A DNA stretch of 64,000 bases from Zestomonas insulae (GTDB lineage Bacteria; Pseudomonadota; Gammaproteobacteria; Pseudomonadales; Pseudomonadaceae). The notes beneath the pieces were generated by a model. The model was not told the DNA's origin, did no database searches, and saw nothing but the letters and a program-made list of their open reading frames with translations. Within the stretch, counting starts at the first letter, position 1, and every line of letters starts with the position of its first letter. Shown here in pieces: positions 32,932 to 40,529 of the stretch. The stretch spans positions 860,980-924,979 of the forward strand of contig NZ_JAFEUP010000002.1 in the NCBI RefSeq assembly GCF_016901015.1, in the 5' to 3' direction. The translations under genes were made by a program, and so were the position numbers.

Positions 32932-33492
32932 TCATTGGGCGCGTTGCTTGCGGGTGGCGCGCCGTTTGTCCCAGCTGTGCTGCACCCACCAGCGCCAGTA
33001 GAGCATGGTCAGCACATAGCCGCAGGCGCCGACGAGCACCCCGCAGACCAGTGAACCGACCAGAAAGGGTTCGAGGATCGGCTTCCACATCACCTGAATC
33101 AGTTCCCACGACGGCTCGTCGAAGATGTGCGCAATGCGCGGCCAGACCTGTTCGCCGATCTGCCCGGCCGGCACCTGCATGATCCAGGCGCCGAGCTTGT
33201 AGGTGCAGTAGAACACCGGCGGCATGGTGATCGGGTTGGTCAGCCAGACCAGGCCCACGGAAATCGGCAGGTTGCCGCGCACCAGCACGGCCAGGCTGGC
33301 GGCCAGCAGCATCTGCATGGGAATCGGCACGAACGCGGCGAACAGGCCCATGGCCATCGCGCGCGCCACCGAATGGCGGTTGAGGTGCCACAGATTGGGG
33401 TCGTGCATCAGCGTGCCGAGAAAGCGCAGCGACTTGTGTTCGCGAATGCTTTGCGGATTGGGCATGTAGCGCTTGAACAGATGTCGCGGCAT
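32932..33492 (-). CDS. DUF2062 membrane protein
   Basis: A 186-aa membrane protein of the DUF2062 family. The signature region PNLWHLNRHSVARAMAMGLF is followed by hydrophobic segments around 60-80, 85-105 and 145-175 (LVGSLVCGVLVGACGYVLTM). The basic C-terminus (WDKRRATRKQR) suggests a cytoplasmic tail. Function is unknown; the family often sits near glycosyltransferase or envelope genes. The start at 33492 (MPRHLFKRYMP) fits homologues; an ATG at 33498 two codons upstream is possible. Confidence 0.85.
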   Translation of the reverse strand: MPRHLFKRYMPNPQSIREHKSLRFLGTLMHDPNLWHLNRHSVARAMAMGLFAAFVPIPMQMLLAASLAVLVRGNLPISVGLVWLTNPITMPPVFYCTYKLGAWIMQVPAGQIGEQVWPRIAHIFDEPSWELIQVMWKPILEPFLVGSLVCGVLVGACGYVLTMLYWRWWVQHSWDKRRATRKQRAQ

Positions 33493-33616
33493 GAACATTC
33501 TCGGTCGGCGTGGAGCGCGGGTATTATGCCCTGCATTGTAGGCGGCACCATCGGGCACTTTGTGACAGCAAATAAGTGCCCGCTTACCGACTCAAGGATC
33601 AGAGTCAGGAGTTCAC

Positions 33617-35842
33617 ATGCGCACAGGGATGTTGGCGCTTGCTGTGGGGCTGCTCGCCCTGCGGTTTCTTCCGGAGTTGCCGCCGGGCGGCTGGTTGTTC
33701 GCCGGGGCGGTGTTCGGCCTGATGTGCCTGCCGTTTCGCAGCTATCCGCTGGCGTTCTTCCTGTTCGGCTTGTGCTGGGCTTGCCTGTCCGCGCAGTCGG
33801 CGCTGGATGCGCGCCTGGCGCCTGAGCTGGACGGTCGCACGCTGTGGTTGGAGGGGCAGGTCAGTGGCCTGCCGGAGCGCGACGATGGGGTGGTGCGCTT
33901 TCAGCTTGAAGACGCCACGGCGCGCCGTGCGCAGCTGCCGCAGCGCCTGCGCCTGTCCTGGTATGGCGGTCCACCGCTGCACGCCGGCGAGCGCTGGCGC
34001 CTCGCGGTCACGCTCAAGCGCGGGCGTGGCCTGGTCAATCCGCAAGCGTTCGACTACGAGGCCTGGCTGCTTGCGCAGCGCATCGGCGCCACCGGAACGG
34101 TCAAACGCGGTGAGCGGCTGAGCGCGGCGGTCGGTCCCGCCGCCTGGCGCGATGCGCTGCGCCAGCGGCTGCTCGCGGTCGACGCCTTCGATCGCCAGGG
34201 TGCCATTGCAGCGCTGGTGCTGGGCGATGACTCAGGCCTGTCGCGGGCCGACTGGCGGCTGCTGCAGGACACCGGCACGGTGCATCTGATGGTGATCTCC
34301 GGTCAGCACGTGGCGCTGCTGGCGGCGCTGGTCTACGCGCTGGTCGCCGGTTTGGCCCGGCTCGGCCTGTGGCCACGCGTGCTGCCCTGGTTGCCGAGCG
34401 CCTGCCTGCTGGCCTTCAGCGCTGCGCTTGGTTATGGCGTGCTGGCCGGCTTCGAAGTGCCGGTGCGGCGCGCCTGCGTGATGATCGCCATGGTGCTGCT
34501 CTGGCGCCTGCGCTTTCGCCATCTGGGCGTTTGGCTGCCCTGGCTGCTGTCGCTCAATGTGGTGCTGCTCGCCGAGCCACTGGCCAGTCTGCAAGCCGGC
34601 TTCTGGCTGTCGTTCGCCGCGGTGGCGGTGCTCGCCTGGGTGTTCGCCGGTCGTCTGGGGGCCTGGAGTTGGTGGCGCAGCTGGGGCAGGGCGCAATGGA
34701 CCATGGCCATCGGTCTGTTGCCCATGCTCTTGGCGCTGGGCCTGCCGGTCAGCGCCAGCGGACCACTGGCCAACCTGATTGCGGTGCCCTGGGTGAGCTT
34801 CATCTCGGTGCCGCTGGCCCTGCTCGGCACCCTTGCCCTGCCGTTGTTCGGTCTGGGGGACGGTCTGCTGTGGCTGGCGGGCGGTTCACTGGAGCTGCTG
34901 TTTCGCCTTCTGGCTGGGATTGCTGCCTGGCTACCGGCATGGAGCGCCCCGGCGCTGCCCTGGTGGGCGGTCGTGCTCGGAGCCCTAGGCGCTGCGCTGT
35001 TGCTGGCGCCGAGTGGCGTGCCACTGCGGGGCCTCGGGCTGGCGCTGCTCTTGCCGATGCTCTGCCCACCAACGCCGACGCCGCCGGTGAGTCGCGTGGC
35101 GGTGACGGTGCTGGATGTCGGGCAGGGCTTATCGGTGCTGCTGCGTACCCGCAACCACGCGATGCTGTATGACGCCGGGCCGCGTTATGGCGAATTCGAT
35201 ATCGGCGAGCGGGTGGTGCTGCCGTCGTTGCGCGCGCTCGGCGTCTCTCGTCTCGATCTGATGCTGATCAGTCATGCGGACTCCGATCATGCCGGCGGGG
35301 CGCTGGCGGTGCAGCATGGCTTGGCGGTCGGGCGTGTGCTGAGCGGCGAGGCGAGCGCGCTGGCGCCTGAGTTGCAGGCGGCGCCCTGCGTCGACGATGC
35401 GCAGTGGAGCTGGGATGGCGTGCGCTTCACTACTTGGCGTTGGCGCGAGGCGCCGGAGGGTAATCCGGCCAGCTGCGTACTGCTCGTCGAGGCCAATGGC
35501 GAACGCTTGCTGCTCACCGGCGACATCGACGCCGCCGCGGAACGCGCGCTGCTCAACGCCAAGCGCGCGGTACAGGCCGATTGGTTGCTGGCGCCGCACC
35601 ACGGTAGCCGCAGTTCCTCGTCGGCAGTATTCCTCAAGACCGTGCGGCCGCGCGCCGTGCTGGTTTCCCGGGGCAATCACAATGCTTTCGGTCATCCGCA
35701 CCCGCAGGTGCTGGCCCGCTATCGGGCGTTGGGCGTCGCCATTCATGACAGCGTAGAGGAGGGCGCCTTGCAGCTGGAGCTGGGTGCTCATGGCGGCATT
35801 CACGGGCTGCGCAGTGAGCCACGATTCTGGCGGGAAAAATGA
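33617..35842 (+). CDS. comEC: DNA internalization channel ComEC/Rec2
   Basis: A 741-aa polytopic membrane protein. The N-terminal part has hydrophobic segments and a DUF4131 OB-like region (about 60-170). A Competence domain (about 190-480, with DTGTVHLMVISGQHVALL) contains 8-10 membrane segments. A metallo-beta-lactamase-like domain from about 495 carries VLDVGQGLSVLLR, SHADSDHAGG (about 552) and LLAPHHGSR. It conducts single-stranded DNA across the inner membrane during transformation. The start ATG at 33617 has AGGAG 6 bases upstream. It stands before the exbB-lpxK cluster, as in PAO1. Confidence 0.93.
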   Translation: MRTGMLALAVGLLALRFLPELPPGGWLFAGAVFGLMCLPFRSYPLAFFLFGLCWACLSAQSALDARLAPELDGRTLWLEGQVSGLPERDDGVVRFQLEDATARRAQLPQRLRLSWYGGPPLHAGERWRLAVTLKRGRGLVNPQAFDYEAWLLAQRIGATGTVKRGERLSAAVGPAAWRDALRQRLLAVDAFDRQGAIAALVLGDDSGLSRADWRLLQDTGTVHLMVISGQHVALLAALVYALVAGLARLGLWPRVLPWLPSACLLAFSAALGYGVLAGFEVPVRRACVMIAMVLLWRLRFRHLGVWLPWLLSLNVVLLAEPLASLQAGFWLSFAAVAVLAWVFAGRLGAWSWWRSWGRAQWTMAIGLLPMLLALGLPVSASGPLANLIAVPWVSFISVPLALLGTLALPLFGLGDGLLWLAGGSLELLFRLLAGIAAWLPAWSAPALPWWAVVLGALGAALLLAPSGVPLRGLGLALLLPMLCPPTPTPPVSRVAVTVLDVGQGLSVLLRTRNHAMLYDAGPRYGEFDIGERVVLPSLRALGVSRLDLMLISHADSDHAGGALAVQHGLAVGRVLSGEASALAPELQAAPCVDDAQWSWDGVRFTTWRWREAPEGNPASCVLLVEANGERLLLTGDIDAAAERALLNAKRAVQADWLLAPHHGSRSSSSAVFLKTVRPRAVLVSRGNHNAFGHPHPQVLARYRALGVAIHDSVEEGALQLELGAHGGIHGLRSEPRFWREK

Positions 35843-35913
35843 GAACCGAGGCGGTCGGCGGGGCCGATTCCCTATGCTAGAGTGGCGCCAATTTTCCAAG
35901 GGGAATCAATGCC

Positions 35914-36549
35914 GTGTGGGAACTGATTAAAGCGGGTGGCTGGTTGATGCTGCCGATCATCCTCTGCTCTATCGCCACCATGGGCATCATCGTTGAACGC
36001 CTGTGGACGCTGCGCATCAGCCGCGTCTCGCCACCCCACCTGCTTGGCCAAGTTTGGCGTCTGATCAAGGACAAGCAGATGAGCGCGCAGAAGCTCAAGG
36101 AAATCCGTGCGTCCTCGCCGCTCGGCGAAGTGCTGGCCGCCGGCTTGGCCAACTCCAAGCATGGCCGCGAGATCATGAAGGAATGCATCGAGGAGGCCGC
36201 CAGCCGGGTCATCCACGAGCTGGAGCGCTACCTCAACGCGCTCGGCACCATCGCCGCGATGGCGCCGCTGCTCGGCTTGCTCGGTACCGTGATCGGCATG
36301 ATCGAGATTTTCAGTGGCTTCATGGGCAACGGCATGGCCAACGCGCCAATGCTCGCCGGCGGTATCGGCAAGGCCCTGGTCACCACTGCCGCCGGCCTGG
36401 TCGTGGCGATTCCGGCGGTGTTCTTCCATCGCTACCTGCTGCGCCGAGTCGACGAGCTGGTGATCGCCATGGAGCAGGAAGCAATCAAACTGGTCGAAGT
36501 GGTGCAGGGCGATCGTGAGGTCGATTTCACCGAGGTGACCAAAGCGTGA
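35914..36549 (+). CDS. MotA/TolQ/ExbB proton channel family protein
   Basis: A 211-aa inner-membrane protein with three predicted segments: AGGWLMLPIILCSIATMGII at the N-terminus, LGTIAAMAPLLGLLGTVIGM and LVTTAAGLVVAIPAVFF. The pore-lining Thr pattern and the GLLGTVIGMI motif are typical of ExbB/TolQ. With the next gene it forms a proton-driven motor. The start GTG at 35914 has AAGGGGAA at 8 bases; the ATG at 35909 is out of frame. Its TonB-like partner is not in this window. It stands at the head of an envelope operon with lpxK, as in PAO1 (PA2983). Confidence 0.92.
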   Translation: MWELIKAGGWLMLPIILCSIATMGIIVERLWTLRISRVSPPHLLGQVWRLIKDKQMSAQKLKEIRASSPLGEVLAAGLANSKHGREIMKECIEEAASRVIHELERYLNALGTIAAMAPLLGLLGTVIGMIEIFSGFMGNGMANAPMLAGGIGKALVTTAAGLVVAIPAVFFHRYLLRRVDELVIAMEQEAIKLVEVVQGDREVDFTEVTKA

Positions 36550-36986
36550 AATTCCGCCGCCGCGCGGGCAATGTGGCCCGGGAAGAGGTGTTTCTCAACC
36601 TGACCTCGATGATCGACGTGATCTTCGTGCTGCTGCTGTTCTTCGTGGTCACCACCAGCTTCAGCCGTCCGACCCAGTTGAAGATCGATCTGCCCGAGGC
36701 CGCCAGTGGCGAACCCGCCGAAGCGACCGAGCTCAAGCAGCTGGAAGTGGCGATCAGCGCCGATGGCACCTACAGCCTGAATGGCCAGACCCTGGCGAAA
36801 AGCGATCTGACGACCCTGATGGCAGCCATGCAGAAGCAGTCGGAAGGTGACAGCAGCCTGCCGCTGACCATCAGCGCCGACGGCAAGGCTGCCCACCAGG
36901 CGGTGGTCACCGCCATGGATGCTGCCGGCAAGCTCGGCTTCAGCCACCTGCGCATCACTACCATCGAGGCCCAGGCGGCGCCCTGA
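36546..36986 (+). CDS. exbD: ExbD/TolR family protein
   Basis: A 146-aa protein with one N-terminal transmembrane segment ([15 protein letters not shown]). The conserved membrane Asp in [10 protein letters not shown] is the proton-coupling residue of ExbD and TolR. The periplasmic remainder ends with [13 protein letters not shown]. It starts at a GTG overlapping the ExbB-like stop by 4 bases and ends one base inside lpxK, so its dosage is tied to both. With its neighbour it forms a proton-driven energy-transducing motor. Confidence 0.9.
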   Translation: MKFRRRAGNVAREEVFLNLTSMIDVIFVLLLFFVVTTSFSRPTQLKIDLPEAASGEPAEATELKQLEVAISADGTYSLNGQTLAKSDLTTLMAAMQKQSEGDSSLPLTISADGKAAHQAVVTAMDAAGKLGFSHLRITTIEAQAAP

Positions 36987-38026
36987 TGGCCTTCGCCGAC
37001 CGCCTGCTTGCGGCCTGGTACGCCGGGCATCCGGCGCTTACCCTGCTTCGTCCCCTGGAGTTGCTCTATCGCGCGGTGGTGCAGCGCAAGCGCCTGCGTT
37101 TCCTGGCGGGCGAGGGCGATATCTACCGTGCCCCTGTGCCGGTGCTGGTGGTGGGCAACATCACCGTCGGTGGTACGGGCAAAACCCCGCTGATTCTCTG
37201 GCTGATCGAGTATTGTCGGCGTCGTGGTCTCAAGGTCGGTGTCGTCAGTCGCGGCTATGGCGCTCAGCCGCCGCACTTGCCGTGGCGCGTCGCCGCCGAG
37301 CAGGCCGCCGCCGTTGCCGGTGATGAGCCGCTGTTGATTGTGCAACGCACCGGCGTGCCGCTGATGATCGACCCCGATCGTCCCCGCGCCGTGCGCGCCT
37401 TGCTCGCCGCCGAGCCGCTCGACCTGATCCTCTGTGACGACGGGCTGCAGCATTATCGGCTGGCCCGTGACCTGGAACTGGTGCTGATCGATGCCGCGCG
37501 AGGGCTAGGTAATCGGCGCTGCCTGCCGGCCGGCCCGCTGCGCGAGCCAGTCGAGCGACTGGCGGAGGTCGATGCCCTGCTGTTCAACGGTGCCACGAAG
37601 GACGATGAAGGTGGCTTTGCCTTCCGCCTGCAGCCCAGCGAACTGGTCAATCTGGCCAGCGATCAGCGCGTGGCGCTCGGGCATTTCTCGCCCGGCCAGG
37701 CGCTGCACGCGGTCGCCGGCATCGGCAACCCGCAGCGTTTCTTCACTACGCTCGAAGCGCTAAACTGGCGGCCTGTGCCGCACCCCTTTCCCGACCATGC
37801 GCTGTACAGTCGGCAGTCGCTGACCTTCGCTCCCGCGCTGCCGCTGGTGATGACCGAGAAGGATGCCGTGAAGTGCCGGAGCTTCGCTGCGCCGGACTGG
37901 TGGTATCTGGCGGTCGACGCCGCCCCGTCACCGGCCTTTGTCGCCTGGCTCGATGCGCAACTGGCGCGCCTGCTTCCCGGGCGCCCCGACCTCAAAGGAT
38001 GTTCCGATGGACCTGAAACTGCTTGA
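36986..38026 (+). CDS. lpxK: Tetraacyldisaccharide 4'-kinase LpxK
   Basis: A 346-aa inner-membrane-associated kinase. It phosphorylates the 4' position of the lipid A disaccharide. The P-loop [12 protein letters not shown] (about 56-67) is the family hallmark; [10 protein letters not shown] and [14 protein letters not shown] follow. The start ATG shares its A with the exbD stop (TGATG). The 3' end overlaps the Trm112-like gene by 20 bases, which is unusually long for this cluster. Confidence 0.95.
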   Translation: MAFADRLLAAWYAGHPALTLLRPLELLYRAVVQRKRLRFLAGEGDIYRAPVPVLVVGNITVGGTGKTPLILWLIEYCRRRGLKVGVVSRGYGAQPPHLPWRVAAEQAAAVAGDEPLLIVQRTGVPLMIDPDRPRAVRALLAAEPLDLILCDDGLQHYRLARDLELVLIDAARGLGNRRCLPAGPLREPVERLAEVDALLFNGATKDDEGGFAFRLQPSELVNLASDQRVALGHFSPGQALHAVAGIGNPQRFFTTLEALNWRPVPHPFPDHALYSRQSLTFAPALPLVMTEKDAVKCRSFAAPDWWYLAVDAAPSPAFVAWLDAQLARLLPGRPDLKGCSDGPETA

Positions 38027-38192
38027 TATCCTCGCCTGCCCGATCACCAAGGGCCCGCTCAAGCTCAGCGAGGACAAGACCGAACTGATCAGCAAGGGCG
38101 CCGGCCTGGCGTTCCCGATCCGCGACGGCATTCCGGTGATGCTCGAGAGCGAGGCGCGCAGCTTGAGCGCAGAAGAGCGGCTGGAGAAATGA
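38007..38192 (+). CDS. Trm112/YcaR-family small protein
   Basis: A 61-aa protein of the Trm112p-like family: [20 protein letters not shown], then [13 protein letters not shown]. Bacterial members (YcaR) lie with lpxK and kdsB in many genomes. Only one Cys of the usual zinc-binding CPxCxG-type pair is present (CPITKG), so metal binding is doubtful. AAGGA precedes the ATG within the lpxK reading frame. It overlaps kdsB by 4 bases. A function as an activator of a methyltransferase is known for eukaryotic Trm112 only. Confidence 0.9.
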   Translation: MDLKLLDILACPITKGPLKLSEDKTELISKGAGLAFPIRDGIPVMLESEARSLSAEERLEK

Positions 38193-38953
38193 GTCAGGCG
38201 TTTACCGTCGTCATTCCCGCACGTTTTGCCTCCACCCGCCTGCCTGGCAAGCCGCTGCAGGATATCGCCGGCAAGCCAATGGTCCAGCATGTCTGGGAAC
38301 AGGCGCGCAAGAGCCACGCCGAGCGCGTGGTCATCGCTACCGACGACGCACGCATCGTCGAGGCCTGCCAGGCATTCGGCGCCGAGGTGCTGCTGACCCG
38401 CGTCGACCACAACTCTGGCACCGATCGTCTGGCCGAGGTGGCCAGTCAGCTGAGCCTGGCGGCTGACGTCATCGTGGTCAACGTACAGGGCGACGAGCCG
38501 CTGATTCCGCCGAGCATCATCGATCAGGTCGCCGCCAATCTGGCGGCCCACCCGCAGGCCGGCATCGCCACGCTGGCCGAGCCGATCAGCGATGTACAGG
38601 CGTTGTTCAATCCGAATATCGTCAAGGTCGTCTCGGACAAGACGGGCCTGGCCCTGACCTTCAGCCGCGCGCCGCTGGCCTGGGCGCGGGATGCCTTCGC
38701 CAAGAGCCGCGACGAACTGCCTGCCGGCGTGCCATACCGCCGCCATATCGGCATCTATGCCTACCGCGCGGGCTTCCTCCACGACTTCGTCGCCTGGGGC
38801 CCGTGCTGGCTGGAAGACACCGAATGCCTGGAGCAATTGCGGGCTCTGTGGCACGGCGTGCGCATCCATGTCGCCGACGCGCTGGAAGCCCCGGCGGCCG
38901 GTGTCGATACCCCGGAAGACCTGGAGCGGGTGCGTCGCCTGCTGGGGGGCTGA
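38189..38953 (+). CDS. kdsB: CMP-3-deoxy-D-manno-octulosonate cytidylyltransferase
   Basis: A 254-aa enzyme that activates KDO with CTP for lipopolysaccharide core synthesis. The nucleotide-binding start [16 protein letters not shown] and the later [11 protein letters not shown] are hallmark motifs; [14 protein letters not shown] lies in the C-terminal half. It overlaps the Trm112-like gene by 4 bases (ATGA) and shares one base with the phosphatase gene (TGATG). The cluster couples lipid A and KDO synthesis. Confidence 0.96.
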   Translation: MSQAFTVVIPARFASTRLPGKPLQDIAGKPMVQHVWEQARKSHAERVVIATDDARIVEACQAFGAEVLLTRVDHNSGTDRLAEVASQLSLAADVIVVNVQGDEPLIPPSIIDQVAANLAAHPQAGIATLAEPISDVQALFNPNIVKVVSDKTGLALTFSRAPLAWARDAFAKSRDELPAGVPYRRHIGIYAYRAGFLHDFVAWGPCWLEDTECLEQLRALWHGVRIHVADALEAPAAGVDTPEDLERVRRLLGG

Positions 38954-39414
38954 TGAAGGTTCTGTTCGTCTGCATGGGCAATATCTGTCGCTCGCCGACC
39001 GCCGAAGGTGTTTTCCGCCAGCGCCTAGCGACGGCCGGTCTGGAGGCGCGGGTGACAGTGGACTCCGCCGGTACCGGCGACTGGCACGTCGGCAAGGCGC
39101 CGGACGGCCGCTCGCGGCAGGCGGCCGCGGCGCGTGGCTACGACTTGTCAGTGTTGCGCGCGCGCCAGGTGTGCGTGGACGACTTCACCCGCTTCGACCT
39201 GATCCTCGCCATGGATCACGACAACCTCGCACGCTTGCAGGCCATGCGCCCGGCCGGCGGCGCCGAACTTGATCTGTTCCTGCGCCGCTACCAGTTGGCC
39301 CTGGACGAGGTGCCCGACCCCTATTACGGCGGTGCTGATGGTTTCGAGCAGGTGCTGGATCTGATCGAGCAGGCCAGCGATGCGCTGCTGCTCGAGATCA
39401 AGGGGCGCCTGTGA
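38953..39414 (+). CDS. Low molecular weight protein-tyrosine phosphatase
   Basis: A 153-aa LMW-PTP. The P-loop Cys7-X5-Arg13-Ser in VCMGNICRSPTAEG and the general acid Asp in DEVPDPYYGG are intact. Such phosphatases in bacteria often act on BY-kinases of polysaccharide export, but no BY-kinase is visible here. It sits between kdsB and murB with overlaps on both sides (1 and 4 bases), so it is part of the envelope operon. Target unknown. Confidence 0.92.
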   Translation: MKVLFVCMGNICRSPTAEGVFRQRLATAGLEARVTVDSAGTGDWHVGKAPDGRSRQAAAARGYDLSVLRARQVCVDDFTRFDLILAMDHDNLARLQAMRPAGGAELDLFLRRYQLALDEVPDPYYGGADGFEQVLDLIEQASDALLLEIKGRL

Positions 39415-40430
39415 GTCTGCAGCTGCACGAGAACCGTTCGCTCAAGCCTTTCAATACCTTTGGCGTGGACGTTACGGCGCGCCTGTTCGCCGAGGCGCAT
39501 AGCGACGCCGAGGCCCGTGAAGCCTTGGCTTTGGCCGAGCAGCGTGGTCTGCCGCTGCTGGTGATCGGCGGTGGCAGCAACCTGTTGCTGACCGCGGATG
39601 TCGAGGCGCTGGTGCTGCGTATGGCCAGTTCTGGCCTGCGCATCCTCAGTGACGATGGCGATCGGGTGTTGGTCGAGGCCGAGGCGGGGGAGGCTTGGCA
39701 CCCCTTTGTGCTGTGGAGCCTGGCTCAGGGCCTGGCGGGGTTGGAAAACCTCAGCTTGATTCCGGGTACCGTTGGCGCGGCGCCGATGCAGAACATTGGC
39801 GCCTACGGCGTGGAGATCAAGGATGTCTTCGCTGGCTTGACTGCGCTGGATCGCCAGGACGGCACACTGCGCGACTTTTCCCTCGAAGAATGCGGATTCG
39901 CTTACCGCGACAGCCTGTTCAAGCAGCAGCCCGGGCGCTGGCTGATCCTGCGCGTGCGCTTCGCCTTGAGCCGCAGTGCCGGATTGCACCTCGACTACGG
40001 TCCGGTACGCCAGCGTCTGCAGTTTGAGGGTATTAAGACGCCGGCGGCCGTCGATGTCAGTCGCGCCATCTGCGCGATTCGCAGCGAGAAGCTCCCAGAT
40101 CCAGCGCAACTCGGCAATGCTGGCAGTTTCTTCAAGAATCCCCTGGTGCCAGTGGTGCTGGCGGAGCGCATCCGCGCCGCGCATCCGGACCTGGTCAGCT
40201 ATCCGGCAGGCGAAGGGCAGGTCAAGCTGGCGGCCGGTTGGCTGATCGAGCGGGCCGGTTGGAAGGGCTTTCGGGATGGCGATGCAGGTGTGCACCGGTT
40301 GCAGGCATTGGTTCTGGTGAACTACGGGGCGGCCAGTGGGGCACAGCTGCTGGCGCTGGCACAGCGTATCCAGGCCGATATCGAGGTACGGTTTGGCGTG
40401 CGCTTGGAGATCGAGCCGAACGTACTCTAG
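39411..40430 (+). CDS. murB: UDP-N-acetylenolpyruvoylglucosamine reductase MurB
   Basis: A 339-aa FAD enzyme, type I MurB. It reduces the enolpyruvyl group to make UDP-MurNAc for peptidoglycan. FAD-binding GGGSNLLLT, the catalytic Ser in GNAGSFFKNP (about 240) and the final VRFGVRLEIEPNVL are typical. It starts at a GTG overlapping the phosphatase stop by 4 bases. A bidirectional terminator follows. It is the last gene of the cluster starting at 35914. Confidence 0.96.
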   Translation: MSLQLHENRSLKPFNTFGVDVTARLFAEAHSDAEAREALALAEQRGLPLLVIGGGSNLLLTADVEALVLRMASSGLRILSDDGDRVLVEAEAGEAWHPFVLWSLAQGLAGLENLSLIPGTVGAAPMQNIGAYGVEIKDVFAGLTALDRQDGTLRDFSLEECGFAYRDSLFKQQPGRWLILRVRFALSRSAGLHLDYGPVRQRLQFEGIKTPAAVDVSRAICAIRSEKLPDPAQLGNAGSFFKNPLVPVVLAERIRAAHPDLVSYPAGEGQVKLAAGWLIERAGWKGFRDGDAGVHRLQALVLVNYGAASGAQLLALAQRIQADIEVRFGVRLEIEPNVL

Positions 40431-40484
40431 CCGCCAGTGTTCCGCTGGAGCTGCTGCGGCAGCAGCTAAAAAGTCCGGCCACAA

Positions 40485-40512
40485 AAAAAGGGATGCTTGC
40501 GCATCCCTTTTT
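40485..40512. terminator. Rho-independent terminator, bidirectional (murB/rne)
   Basis: AAAAAGGGATGC (40485-40496), loop TTGC, and GCATCCCTTTTT (40501-40512) form a perfect 12-bp stem with an A-run and a T-run. It stops both convergent murB and rne. Confidence 0.94.
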
Positions 40513-40529
40513 CGTTGTGCAGCTAAGCG

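Noticed and set aside
40447..40466. Short inverted repeat CTGCTGC/GCAGCAG as a second murB terminator
   Set aside because: It lacks a T-run, and a far better terminator follows within 20 bases.
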